DNA of 64,000 nucleotides from NCBI RefSeq assembly GCF_001457435.1, contig NZ_LN881717.1:1187339-1251338 (forward strand). The letters are read 5' to 3'. The notes under the pieces were generated by a model that was given only the letters and a program-made list of their open reading frames with translations, was not told where the DNA came from and ran no database searches. This document shows positions 1-8,545 of this stretch, in pieces (within the stretch, counting starts at the first letter, position 1; each line of letters starts with the position of its first letter). The stretch is from Actinobaculum massiliense (GTDB lineage Bacteria; Actinomycetota; Actinomycetes; Actinomycetales; Actinomycetaceae). Made by a program: the position numbers and the translations under genes.

Positions 1-1
1 A

Positions 2-64
2 ACTAGTAATGCACAGGTCACGCCGGCCACACAGCTGGTGCGTGACATTTTCAATAAGGAGTAA
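2..64 (+). pseudogene. 3' end of a phage structural gene (cut by window start)
   Basis: An open frame enters from the left edge and ends in TAA at 62-64, with the tail TPATQLVRDIFNKE. It stops 2 bases before a capsid-like start codon and its last codons hold the AAGGAG ribosome site for that start. Tight spacing ahead of a capsid gene is typical of the gene before the major capsid in tailed phages (scaffold or protease), but too little is present to say which. More phage genes may lie to the left of this window. Confidence 0.4.
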
Positions 65-66
65 TC

Positions 67-162
67 ATGGCAGTAGTAAACAGCCAGTCCCTCACAGCGG
101 TCCTTCCTGAACAGTTCGCGGGAAAGATCATTGAAAAGGCGAAGCCCACGTCAACGGTGGCT
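67..162 (+). pseudogene. Phage major capsid protein, N-terminal fragment
   Basis: ATG at 67 follows AAGGAG at good spacing. The first 30 residues (MAVVNSQSLTAVLPEQFAGK, then IIEKAKPTSTVA) resemble the N-terminus of HK97-fold major capsid proteins of actinophages, which open with a short 'LP..F...II..A...S.V' segment. From about 148-162 the sequence becomes the antisense of an integrase gene, so the capsid frame is lost after about 32 residues. It is a dead fragment. The family call is from pattern memory only. Confidence 0.5.
148..162. other. Deletion junction between capsid and integrase fragments
   Basis: The 15 bases ACGTCAACGGTGGCT fit both partners: read forward they continue the capsid N-terminus (TSTVA), read in reverse they continue the integrase (SRATVD). 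A micro-homology deletion that removed everything between the two genes would leave this scar. That both parents shared the bases is inference; only the fused product is visible. Confidence 0.45.
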
Positions 163-720
163 CGTGATCGCTTCTCGCTAAGCGTGGTGAGCATGGTTGC
201 GATTTTCTCCGGGGTCACGTCGGCGAGGGGTGTTGCGGGGCCGAGGAGCGGCAGGACGTGTGTTTTCCAGTTGGAAATGTAGGTGCGTTCGGTGTCGGGC
301 GAGTATCGGCCTTCTTTGACGCCTTTTTCGATGAGCGCAAACCACTGGTCTGCCCATAGGACGAGAGTGACGTGGGTGGCTTTGGCGGCTGGTTTGGTGG
401 GGTCTTCCCAGGTGCCGTTGAGGATGGCGGCGTGGATTTTGGCGAGGTCGTTGCGGACGCCTGTTTTCGTGGGGTGTGTGGGCGTGTAGTACTCGCGGCC
501 GTTTTTCCTGTAGCGGCCGCAGTAGTTTTTGCCGCGGGTGAGAACGGTCCCGAAAATGGATTTAGCCACGCGTACCCCTTTGCGACTTTTTACCCCTTTG
601 GTTTTGCCCCCTAAGTACCCCTACGAAACCATAACCGGGCATACTTGAGATAGTTAGCGATAGTCGGGAGGGGCGGCTAAACCCCGACTGTTCCCAAGCG
701 CCGCAACACAAAACCGCATG

Positions 721-751
721 AAAAAGTCGCTCCCGGAATTCCGAGAGCGAC
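721..751 (-). terminator. Terminator of tRNA-Ser(GCT)
   Basis: GTCGCTC (726-732) pairs with GAGCGAC (745-751), with the inner palindrome CGGAATTCCG. On the minus strand the hairpin is followed by TTTTT (721-725). It lies 7 bases past the tRNA 3' end. Confidence 0.75.
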
Positions 752-757
752 TTAGCG

Positions 758-844
758 CGGAGACGGAGGGATTCGAACCCTCGAGCCGCGATTGCGACTA
801 CTTCCTTAGCAGGGAAGCGGTTTCGGCCTCTCACCCACGTCTCC
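758..844 (-). tRNA. tRNA-Ser (anticodon GCT)
   Basis: Acceptor arms GGAGACG (838-844, minus) and CGTCTCC (759-765) pair perfectly, with G as discriminator at 758. The anticodon stem-loop CTTCC-CTGCTAA-GGAAG gives anticodon GCT, reading AGC/AGU. A long class II variable arm and the T-loop GTTCGAATC are present. CCA is not encoded. Integrase remnant and tRNA are 190 bases apart, which suggests this tRNA was the phage attachment site. Confidence 0.95.
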
Positions 845-898
845 GGCACCTGGCTTTGTATGCTAGGCCTTTCGAGTTTACAGGTTTTTGAGGGTGTG

Positions 899-2119
899 AT
901 GCTATTGAAAAGCGGTGAGGCAGAGCACGAAACTCCCCATTCGAAGATTCCGCCGGATTCGCACGGGATAATTCCGCCAGACTTGCAACCGAAGATTCCG
1001 AGCTTTTTGTCGGGCACCTCGAGGCTGGACGACTCGCGTCAGAGACCAACCGCGGATCTGCCCAAACGCGGCTTCGAGGAGCCAATCGCGCAGGAGGTCC
1101 CTGAAAGCGAAGCGGTATCCGTGCCGCCCAGTCTGGCCGCTTGGATCCGTGCACAGAGAGGCGAAATTATCGCGGATCTATCGGGTGAGCTGTGCGAGTG
1201 CTTCGTCTTGCGGATTCGCACCGAGGCGAGCGGCGACGTCGTCGCGAAGATTCCGGGAAAGTTTCGCTATCCGGTCGAGCGGGAACTTCGCGCGCGACCT
1301 TATCTGGAAGGCCTTATCAACGAGAGGCTCGCGCCGCGCGAAGTTTTCGCGGATTCATCGCAGGCGGTGATTGTCTACGACTTTGTGCCGGGCGAGGCAG
1401 CGAGTAAGGCTACGGCGCACCTATCCGCCGAGAAGATTCCGCGAATTTTTCGCCAGGCCGGATACGCGCTCGCGAGATTGCATCAGGCGGCCACGCGTCC
1501 GAGCAATGGATACGAGAAAGCACAGGTGTGCCGAACCCTCGCGCGCATCGCCGAGATCGAAGATTCCGCGTTTTCTACCCTCCGTCGCGAACATTCCGAG
1601 CTTTTGTCGCAAGCCCGCGAGGAGCTCGGCGCATACCAGCCACGCGATCTTCCCTTGGTTCCCAGTCACGGCGATTATCGGGCGGATAACTGGATTGTCG
1701 GCGAGGGCGGGGAGTTGCGAGTGATCGACTTCGGCCGCTTCGGTTTCCGCCCGGCATTAGCTGACTTTATGCCACTCGCACGCTCCGAGTGGCCAAAGAA
1801 CTCCCTGCTCAGGGACGTATTTTTAGAGGGTTACGCGAGTGGTGGTGCTGGCCATGGCACAATTGGCGGAATTATCGCTGAGGGCCGCGGCGGCTGGTGG
1901 AGGGTGTCCAATATCTGCGATGTTCTAGGGAATCTGTGGTTCGAGGTTCGCGGAGCCAGCGCGCGGCTACAAGCCGAAGACTCCGATAAAAGAACCGCGG
2001 AAAGATCGAGCGAAGCCACCAGGCAAGCCCACCCGCACGCGCAAGCCGATCTGCAGTTAGACGCGCAAGCCGAGCTACAGGCCGGATTTACCGCACTCGC
2101 CCGAGCGCTAGGATTTTAG
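899..2119 (+). CDS. Aminoglycoside phosphotransferase-family kinase
   Basis: A 406-residue protein with a degenerate, low-complexity first 90 residues and then a kinase-like fold. HGDYRADNW (about 260-268) is the catalytic loop of the APH/choline kinase family and VIDFGR (about 277-282) the metal-binding segment. The substrate is unknown; actinobacterial relatives act on small molecules or sugars and resistance should not be assumed. The start is placed at ATG 899 after GAGGG rather than at ATG 860, which overlaps the tRNA promoter area. The gene holds the densest run of the dispersed repeat (about ten degenerate copies), including a 24-base array at 943-1014. The Cof gene follows 26 bases downstream, probably in one operon. 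Confidence 0.75.
   Translation: MLLKSGEAEHETPHSKIPPDSHGIIPPDLQPKIPSFLSGTSRLDDSRQRPTADLPKRGFEEPIAQEVPESEAVSVPPSLAAWIRAQRGEIIADLSGELCECFVLRIRTEASGDVVAKIPGKFRYPVERELRARPYLEGLINERLAPREVFADSSQAVIVYDFVPGEAASKATAHLSAEKIPRIFRQAGYALARLHQAATRPSNGYEKAQVCRTLARIAEIEDSAFSTLRREHSELLSQAREELGAYQPRDLPLVPSHGDYRADNWIVGEGGELRVIDFGRFGFRPALADFMPLARSEWPKNSLLRDVFLEGYASGGAGHGTIGGIIAEGRGGWWRVSNICDVLGNLWFEVRGASARLQAEDSDKRTAERSSEATRQAHPHAQADLQLDAQAELQAGFTALARALGF
943..1014 (+). repeat. 24-bp tandem array of the dispersed repeat, x3, inside a CDS
   Basis: Units begin at 943 (GAAGATTCCGCC), 967 (GATAATTCCGCC) and 991 (GAAGATTCCGAG), exactly 24 bases apart. In the phosphotransferase frame they encode KIPPDSHG, IIPPDLQP and KIPSFLSG. 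The frame differs from that used by the same unit in the sialidase at 15279, where it reads DNSA.VA. Further degenerate copies in this gene start near 1246, 1432, 1559 and 1589 (forward) and 1341, 1865 and 1993 (reverse). Confidence 0.7.
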
Positions 2120-2145
2120 AAAACCCGCCGCCGAGGAAGGACACC

Positions 2146-3075
2146 ATGCCGGACGTCTCGCAAAAAATTCGCGGAATTATCGATCGCCGGGGGCTGCCCG
2201 AGGTGGGGCCGGAGCTTATGATCCTCCTGGATCTCGACGGCACGGTCCTCCCGCCCGACGGCTACATTCGCCCGCGCGTGGCAGATGCAATTCACGCGCA
2301 TATCCGCGCCGGTAGCCGGGTAGTGATCGCCACCGGCCGCGGGCGGGTATCTGCGCTCAACGTCGTCGAGATGTTGCGCATACGCAACGCGGTAATGATT
2401 TGCTCGAACGGCAACGAAACCGTGCTGACCGGGCGCGCGAGCATTAACGGGATCACCGGCGTTCCCTACGAGTCGTTGACCGACGACGGACGGCCCGTCA
2501 CCATGCGCATCACGAACGTGTCGACGATCGACGAAGAGGACCTCGCCAATGCGCTTGTCACCATGAAGGCAGCATTTCCGCGCGCGTTCTTCGCCGTCGA
2601 GCCGGTGAGCGGCGAGCGCTACCTGGCCGACGATTTCCCCACCGGGATCCTCCATCCCCAGCGCGGAGAGTACGTAGAATTCGCGGATTTATTCGTCGAT
2701 GACTGCGTGCGCCTCATTATGGTCCAGCCTGGCTTGCCCGCCACCGAGCTGCAGCGGCGCCTCGAGCCGCTCAACTTGCCCGGAATTGAGTGGGCGGCGT
2801 CGTCGTCTTCGAATTCCGGGTGGGTCGACGCCGGACGAGCGGGCGTGACAAAAGCGGTGACGGCGGATCTGGTTCGCCGCGAGTTCGATATTTCCGCGAA
2901 TTCGACGGTTGCGATCGGCGACGGGCATAACGACATCGGCATGATCCGGTGGGCTCACCTCGGGATTGCGATGGGTCAGGCAAATCCGTACGTCCAGCAG
3001 CAGGCCGATGCCACAACCGATTCGGTCTGGGATGACGGACTGGCCACCGTGCTTGAGGCATTGCTGGATCGATAG
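2146..3075 (+). CDS. Cof-type HAD-superfamily phosphatase
   Basis: A 309-residue soluble enzyme with all four HAD motifs: DLDGTVL (about 28-34; nucleophile and acid/base Asp), ATGRG (about 65), a conserved Lys in the VTKAV segment (about 230) and GDGHNDIGMI (about 258-267). The large C2 cap is typical of the Cof/YidA group, which dephosphorylates sugar phosphates and other small metabolites; the substrate cannot be told from sequence. ATG 2146 has a strong AGGAAGG site. Codons about 8-12 (RGII) coincide with an exact copy of the dispersed repeat core in reverse orientation (2171-2182), and its stop codon lies inside a repeat palindrome. Confidence 0.85.
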   Translation: MPDVSQKIRGIIDRRGLPEVGPELMILLDLDGTVLPPDGYIRPRVADAIHAHIRAGSRVVIATGRGRVSALNVVEMLRIRNAVMICSNGNETVLTGRASINGITGVPYESLTDDGRPVTMRITNVSTIDEEDLANALVTMKAAFPRAFFAVEPVSGERYLADDFPTGILHPQRGEYVEFADLFVDDCVRLIMVQPGLPATELQRRLEPLNLPGIEWAASSSSNSGWVDAGRAGVTKAVTADLVRREFDISANSTVAIGDGHNDIGMIRWAHLGIAMGQANPYVQQQADATTDSVWDDGLATVLEALLDR

Positions 3076-3166
3076 TTCCGCGCAACTTTCGCGGAACTAT
3101 CGGAACTGCCGAAAACGCGGAATTATCGAAACAGCGGAATTATCGAAACCGCGGAACTATCGAGAA
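3070..3166. repeat. Repeat palindrome plus 17-bp tandem array
   Basis: CGATAGTTCCGCG (3070-3082) and CGCGGAACTATCG (3090-3102) form a perfect 13-base inverted repeat with a 7-base loop, overlapping the Cof stop codon. Then three direct 17-base units follow at 3111, 3128 and 3145 (GAAAACGCGGAATTATC, GAAACAGCGGAATTATC, GAAACCGCGGAACTATC). The palindrome could act as a weak terminator for the Cof operon, but no T-run follows. Confidence 0.85.
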
Positions 3167-3204
3167 GGCTGTGGGTGGTGAGGCGGGCCACCCCTTCGGA
3201 AAAT

Positions 3205-3235
3205 TTGTCACAGCCCGGCTTCTTGCCGCTAGGAT
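3205..3235 (+). promoter_or_regulatory. Probable promoter of tRNA-Ser(TGA)
   Basis: TTGTCA (3205-3210) and TAGGAT (3230-3235) are separated by 19 bases and end 11 bases before the mature tRNA start. The spacing is longer than the 17-base optimum, so this is tentative. Confidence 0.4.
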
Positions 3236-3246
3236 AAGTGGGCACT

Positions 3247-3336
3247 GGAGGGTTGTCAGAGCGGCCGAATGAGACGGTCTTGAAAACCGTTATGTGGGTA
3301 ACTGCATCGGGGGTTCGAATCCCCCACCCTCCGCCA
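3247..3336 (+). tRNA. tRNA-Ser (anticodon TGA), CCA encoded
   Basis: GGAGGGT (3247-3253) pairs with ACCCTCC (3326-3332); discriminator G at 3333 and encoded CCA at 3334-3336. The anticodon stem-loop ACGGT-CTTGAAA-ACCGT gives TGA, reading UCA. A long variable arm and GGTTCGAATCC T-arm are present. TTTCTTTT follows directly and may help termination. Confidence 0.96.
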
Positions 3337-3416
3337 TTTCTTTTAAACGGCGTGATAGCAACGATTTAGCGTACATGTTTGCGCCGATCGACTGACGAGT
3401 GACTTACCATAGGCGT

Positions 3417-4304
3417 ATGACTCAGCTTCCCGTCTCCGCGATCCATCCGGCGGCTCAAGATCACCTGGCATTCACCGCGGTATTCTCCGCGCCCATCGAC
3501 GTTGCCGCGGTGATCGACCGTCTGGCCGACAAATCCGGAGCCCCGGTTGCGTTCGGCATCTCCAGTCCGAATCCGGACGGGACAATGCGTGAAATCGACC
3601 CCGGCCGGGCAGAAAACGCGAACGGACCGCTGATTTTCCATTACGTATGCGACGGAATTACCGTCCTCATCACGCCGGTTCCACTACCTCTACAGGGCGA
3701 TATGCATTTGCCCGAACACAGCTTCCACCTGCAAATCACGATGCTGACGTCCGGAAGTCACGAGCGCAGGGCGGCTGGAGCCAGAAGGTTCGCCGCCGGA
3801 GCAGGAGGCCCGGCCGACCCGAACGGTACTGCCTCAGTGCCCGCCACTAACGAAGAGGCACTGGAGTGGCGCGCGGAAATGCGTGAATTGTTCGGCGTCT
3901 ACACCTCGCTCGTCAGAGCCCTAATGGCCGAAGACGCCGCGCTCGCGGTGGTGCGCCAAGAAATCGGCATCGCCTTCCCTGCCCACGTGATCACCGGTTT
4001 CGAGCTCGCCAGCCCGGTTCCCTACCTCTTGTGGATTTACGTTCCCGTGGTCGACGGCGATCTGCGCTATGGCCGGACTCGGGGTCTGCCCCTTTTCGGG
4101 CACCTCGATGTGCAAATTTCGGGATCGGCCAAATCCGCAGAACAGGTTTACGACTTGCTGGTCAACACCGCCGGTTACGTTATTGAGAATGGCGGAACCC
4201 TGATGCCGGGCCAAACTCTGGAGGCGCCCGGTGTCGGCGCTGTCGTCATCTCGCAAGCCAAAGATCCCGAGACGGGCGAAGATCTACTGGAGCTGAAGTT
4301 CTAA
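3417..4304 (+). CDS. DUF4261-like protein of unknown function
   Basis: A 295-residue soluble protein without a signal peptide or membrane segment. The C-terminal third (LFGHLDVQIS..., then 'VYDLLVNTAGYVIENGGTLMPGQTL') resembles the DUF4261 domain, recalled from memory. The middle (about 120-145) is a low-complexity Ala/Gly/Pro stretch. ATG 3417 is preferred to GTG 3399. There is no clear ribosome site, but TACCAT (3405-3410) lies 6 bases before ATG, so the mRNA could be leaderless. It stands alone between a tRNA and the queuosine pair. Confidence 0.55.
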   Translation: MTQLPVSAIHPAAQDHLAFTAVFSAPIDVAAVIDRLADKSGAPVAFGISSPNPDGTMREIDPGRAENANGPLIFHYVCDGITVLITPVPLPLQGDMHLPEHSFHLQITMLTSGSHERRAAGARRFAAGAGGPADPNGTASVPATNEEALEWRAEMRELFGVYTSLVRALMAEDAALAVVRQEIGIAFPAHVITGFELASPVPYLLWIYVPVVDGDLRYGRTRGLPLFGHLDVQISGSAKSAEQVYDLLVNTAGYVIENGGTLMPGQTLEAPGVGAVVISQAKDPETGEDLLELKF

Positions 4305-4473
4305 GCGCCCGCCGCGTCGGTACCGCGCATGTGTTAGCTCATAACCCGTTCATTTTTCGGAACTTTCGCCTCTAAACTAGAGCCGTCCGCGCGGTGGCAG
4401 AGCCGGACAGTCAGATGCACGATGCGTCAAACGCAACTCGATGCGATGTAGTGGTTTTCCGGAAAGGTATGGC

Positions 4474-5256
4474 ATGGATATGCAGTCCACCGCGGGTCGA
4501 CCGGCGTCGTCGAACACCGCCGCAAACGATCTCACGAACAGCTCCACCCCGCGCGATAAATCCGCGAATTTTTACGTGGAGGACAAGGCGACTTTCGCGC
4601 GCATTGGCGCCGCAAAACTCTACAGCTACGTGGCGGTTTTCTTCGTCTCGTTCCTGCTGATTTCCAATATCGGCGCCACGAAGCTGATTGAAATTGAGGT
4701 GGGGAACTTCCCGCTGGTTTTCGACGGCGGCGCGATTCTCTTCCCGCTGACCTACATTATGGGCGACCTCCTCTCCGAGGTCTACGGCTTCAAAATCGCC
4801 GCCCGCACCATCGTTCTCGCCTTCATTGTGCAGATCATCGCCAGTTTCTGTTTCTGGCTTGTGCAAATCGCGCCGCCCGCCGCGGATTACGCGAATCAGG
4901 AAGCCTTCGAGGCAGTGCTCGGCGTGGTGCCGCGCTTCGTGGCGGCCTCGGTGTGCGGCTTCCTCTTTGGCCAGCTCATGAACTCATACGTGCTGGTGTG
5001 GATCAAGCGTCGCTTCGGTGAAGGTCAGATGTGGGTGCGCCTCATCTCGTCCACTGTCGTCGGCGAACTGGTCGACACGATTATCTTCTGCGCGGTGGCC
5101 TGGGGCGCGGAAATCGTGGCCGGCAACCTCTCCTTCGCCACCATCCTCAACCTCACCGTCACCGGTTGGGTCTACAAAGTGCTGGTTGAAGTGGTGCTTT
5201 TGCCCATCACCTACGCGGTGGTAGGCGCTGTGAAGCGCGTGGAAGGTATTGCGTAA
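4474..5256 (+). CDS. Queuosine precursor transporter, YhhQ/VUT family
   Basis: A 260-residue protein with about six membrane helices and a hydrophilic Ser/Thr-rich first 45 residues. 'VFFVSFLLISNIGATKLIEI', GGAILFPLTYIMGDLLSEVYGF and the late 'VVGELVDTIIF' are hallmarks of the VUT/YhhQ family, which imports preQ0, preQ1 or queuine. It sits 88 bases upstream of tgt in the same direction, which strongly supports a salvage role. ATG 4474 has GGAAAGG upstream. The N-terminal DKSANF segment (about 4554-4575) is a degenerate repeat copy. No preQ1 riboswitch could be recognised in 4305-4473. Confidence 0.85.
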   Translation: MDMQSTAGRPASSNTAANDLTNSSTPRDKSANFYVEDKATFARIGAAKLYSYVAVFFVSFLLISNIGATKLIEIEVGNFPLVFDGGAILFPLTYIMGDLLSEVYGFKIAARTIVLAFIVQIIASFCFWLVQIAPPAADYANQEAFEAVLGVVPRFVAASVCGFLFGQLMNSYVLVWIKRRFGEGQMWVRLISSTVVGELVDTIIFCAVAWGAEIVAGNLSFATILNLTVTGWVYKVLVEVVLLPITYAVVGAVKRVEGIA

Positions 5257-5338
5257 ATTTCGTGGATTCTTCGCGGTGGAGGTTTTTTCGACGACGTCGC
5301 CGCTGGGCTCGAATCTGGAAAAGCATTGGTGAAAGTAG

Positions 5339-6640
<1,302 letters not shown>

Positions 6641-7027
6641 GTTCGCGCTCGAGAAGAGACGCGATAACGCGGAATCTTCGTGGTGAGGGCGTGGGGGAAG
6701 AAAGGGCGGAATCTTCGGGCGGAGTGGCGCGCGAAATTCGGCACTTCACTCGCGCCCGCCAACTCTTAATAATTCTTAAGATGTGGGGTAAATTGGTCTC
6801 ATGCCTGGTGGCAAAGCGAAAGCAATTCATTCTTTGTTCAGCAATCTGTAACCACTTCTGAGCGTCATTCGGATTTGGGTTCAGCGCATGCGCGAAACCC
6901 ATTGCGATTAACGCGAAAAATCCAGTTTTTTGATGTAAAAGAGACAATGATTCGAATGTGAGTTGCCCGGGAGAGGATCAGGCGCTGAGGATTCCGACAA
7001 CCTTGATGAGACGTTCTGGAGGCTTTT
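6641..7027. other. Intergenic region with two repeat copies
   Basis: Two reverse-orientation degenerate repeats, AACGCGGAATCTTCG (6666-6680) and GGGCGGAATCTTCG (6704-6717), follow tgt. The rest turns AT-rich from about 6765 and probably holds the promoter of the HTH gene at 7028 (for example around TTTTTTGATG and ACAATG at 6925-6950). No RNA gene or open frame with a ribosome site was recognised. Confidence 0.4.
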
Positions 7028-7999
7028 GTGAGCGTAGTAGACGATAGGGAATTTTCCGCCGTTTTGCGGAATGCGATCGACAGCTCCGGAAAAACCTTGG
7101 CCCAAATCGTTGAAGAGCTTGCCTCCAGTGGAGTTCGCTTGACGCAGGCAACCCTTTCGTACTGGCAGTCGGGCCGTTCCCGGCCACGGCGTCGAAACTC
7201 TCTTGAGGCGGTCACGGTCCTCGAACACGTTCTCGGCCTGCCCGATCGGACCTTGCTTATTGCCCTCGGCGCCGAAGAGGAGGGGAAACTGGCAGAGGTG
7301 ATGAGCTATCTGCCGAAAACCAACTTTGGAAACTTGGCCTCGACGGCTTGTTTTGGCGTAAATCTGGAAAACGAGCCGCAGTCGCAGGTCATTTTCGATG
7401 AGTTCACCGTCTATGACCAGGGCCAGACGTTGCAGGTAAAAACCAACCGCGTGGTGAAAATTGTTTCGGATGATTCGCTGAGCGTGCATGTTGCCTACTC
7501 CTGGGATCGCACTTCCCTGCCCCCGAAAATCGTTGATGTTCACGGCGCCATGATGGCCAAGGAGCGCACTTTCCAAGATTCTGGAGATGAGCTGGTGCGA
7601 TTCAGCCTGCCCCAGAATCTGAAGGCGGGCGATCTTTATCGCTTTGGGTTTACCACCGTCTTCCGTCCGGGCGCGCCGTCATCGAACACCGAGTTGCGTT
7701 GGCTCCCTTCGTACTTGGCGCTCTATTCCACCTCCGTTACTTTTGCGGATCGACTTCCGCGTAGCCTTCGATTCGTTTCGATCTTTGGGCAAAATGAGCG
7801 GCAGGTCAGCACTGAAATCGATCAGCAGCTCAGCTCACTTTCGGGAGTTCCCGATGCCTCGCAGGTGGTCCAGGGAGGCGATGAGGAGCTCGAGATGGTG
7901 CGGAGCGAAACCGAGCGGGTGAATCTTCTTGGCCGGAGCGGGCAAATGAACCTCACCGCCCCGCACGCCAGCGCCGGCTACTTTGCCTGGACCTGGTAA
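7028..7999 (+). CDS. HTH-domain protein, first of two tandem paralogues
   Basis: A 323-residue protein. Residues about 5-60 form an XRE-like helix-turn-helix (TLAQIVEELASSGVRLTQAT, then LSYWQSGRSRPRR). The C-terminal 250 residues are predicted beta-rich with no known motif and end in an aromatic GYFAWTW. GTG 7028 has GGAGG six bases upstream. It is a paralogue of the gene at 8546: the HTH 'LTQATLSYWQSGRSRPRRR' block and the ends (SAGYFAWTW versus SAAYFRWRW) are near-identical while the middle is diverged. It is likely a DNA-binding sensor; ligand and targets are unknown. Confidence 0.65.
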   Translation: MSVVDDREFSAVLRNAIDSSGKTLAQIVEELASSGVRLTQATLSYWQSGRSRPRRRNSLEAVTVLEHVLGLPDRTLLIALGAEEEGKLAEVMSYLPKTNFGNLASTACFGVNLENEPQSQVIFDEFTVYDQGQTLQVKTNRVVKIVSDDSLSVHVAYSWDRTSLPPKIVDVHGAMMAKERTFQDSGDELVRFSLPQNLKAGDLYRFGFTTVFRPGAPSSNTELRWLPSYLALYSTSVTFADRLPRSLRFVSIFGQNERQVSTEIDQQLSSLSGVPDASQVVQGGDEELEMVRSETERVNLLGRSGQMNLTAPHASAGYFAWTW

Positions 8000-8545
8000 G
8001 TAGCTCTCTAAGTAGCGCTAGCTTCTAGCCGCGCATGGTGCGCGCGTTGAGTGTGTTAGTGGGTGCCTTCGCATTTCGCGCGCGGCGCTTTCCGCAACCG
8101 CTGGGAGGAGTATCGAGCGCGGGCGTTAGCCGCACTTGCGGGCGGGTGATGTGCGCCCCTTGCCCACCCGGGCGATGCATGCTCCCATGCCATGCCGACG
8201 CCGATTCGGGGCGGTTTTCGTGCACGTCTTAGCATTATCACAATCCGGGAAAACTCGCGGAATCTTCGGTGTGGGGGAGGCGTGTTGCGCGATCCTGAGT
8301 GCCTCTGCGTCCGAGCAGGTTGGAGGGTGAAATGCGGAGGCGTGGCGAGCAGGGGTCGACGAGGATCTGCCTGGGAGGTCCCGTATCGGCCGTTGGCCCT
8401 AGAACCTTAAGTTTATATATTCTTCGAAAATCTGTGCATAATATTATTGATCGTAGGGTAAACGGCAGGCTATTCCGAAATACCCGGTAAAAGTCAAAAG
8501 TCGATTCGCGGGTTTGCGGTCGGCTCGGTGGTGGCGGGAGGCGCG
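8000..8545. other. Intergenic region between HTH paralogues
   Basis: It contains one reverse-orientation repeat copy (AACTCGCGGAATCTTCGG, 8252-8269). A sharply AT-rich stretch at 8408-8460 includes CATAATATTATTG and probably carries the promoter of the second HTH gene. I see no tRNA, no convincing small gene and no terminator. Confidence 0.35.

Larger units (their letters stand above)
51..569 (-). pseudogene. Truncated phage tyrosine integrase
   Basis: GTG start at 569. Residues 1-60 (MAKSIFGTVLTRGKNYCGRY...) are like the Arm-binding N-terminus of phage integrases; residues about 65-138 (VTLVLWADQWFALIEKGV..., LADVTPEKIATMLTTLSEKR) are like the SAM-like core-binding domain. The sequence should continue into the catalytic domain but after about residue 138 it runs into antisense capsid DNA, so the R..HxxR..Y domain is missing and the protein cannot recombine DNA. 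The gene points away from tRNA-Ser(GCT) at 758-844, the usual position for an integrase whose phage sat in the tRNA 3' end. Remaining doubt: a chimeric assembly join could give the same picture. Confidence 0.75.

Noticed and set aside
562-1017. Minus-strand open frame across the tRNA region
   Set aside because: It runs through the tRNA-Ser gene and its terminator and has no recognisable protein features.
899-2119. Aminoglycoside resistance gene
   Set aside because: Only the generic APH/choline-kinase fold motifs are visible; most chromosomal actinobacterial members are not resistance enzymes.
3070-3166. CRISPR array
   Set aside because: Units are 17 bases with no spacers between them and belong to the dispersed repeat family; no cas genes in the window.
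4305-4473. Possible preQ1 riboswitch upstream of the queuosine transporter
   Set aside because: CTCTAAACTAG looks superficially like the 3' part of a preQ1-I aptamer, but there is no C-rich loop pairing with it and no expected H-type pseudoknot.
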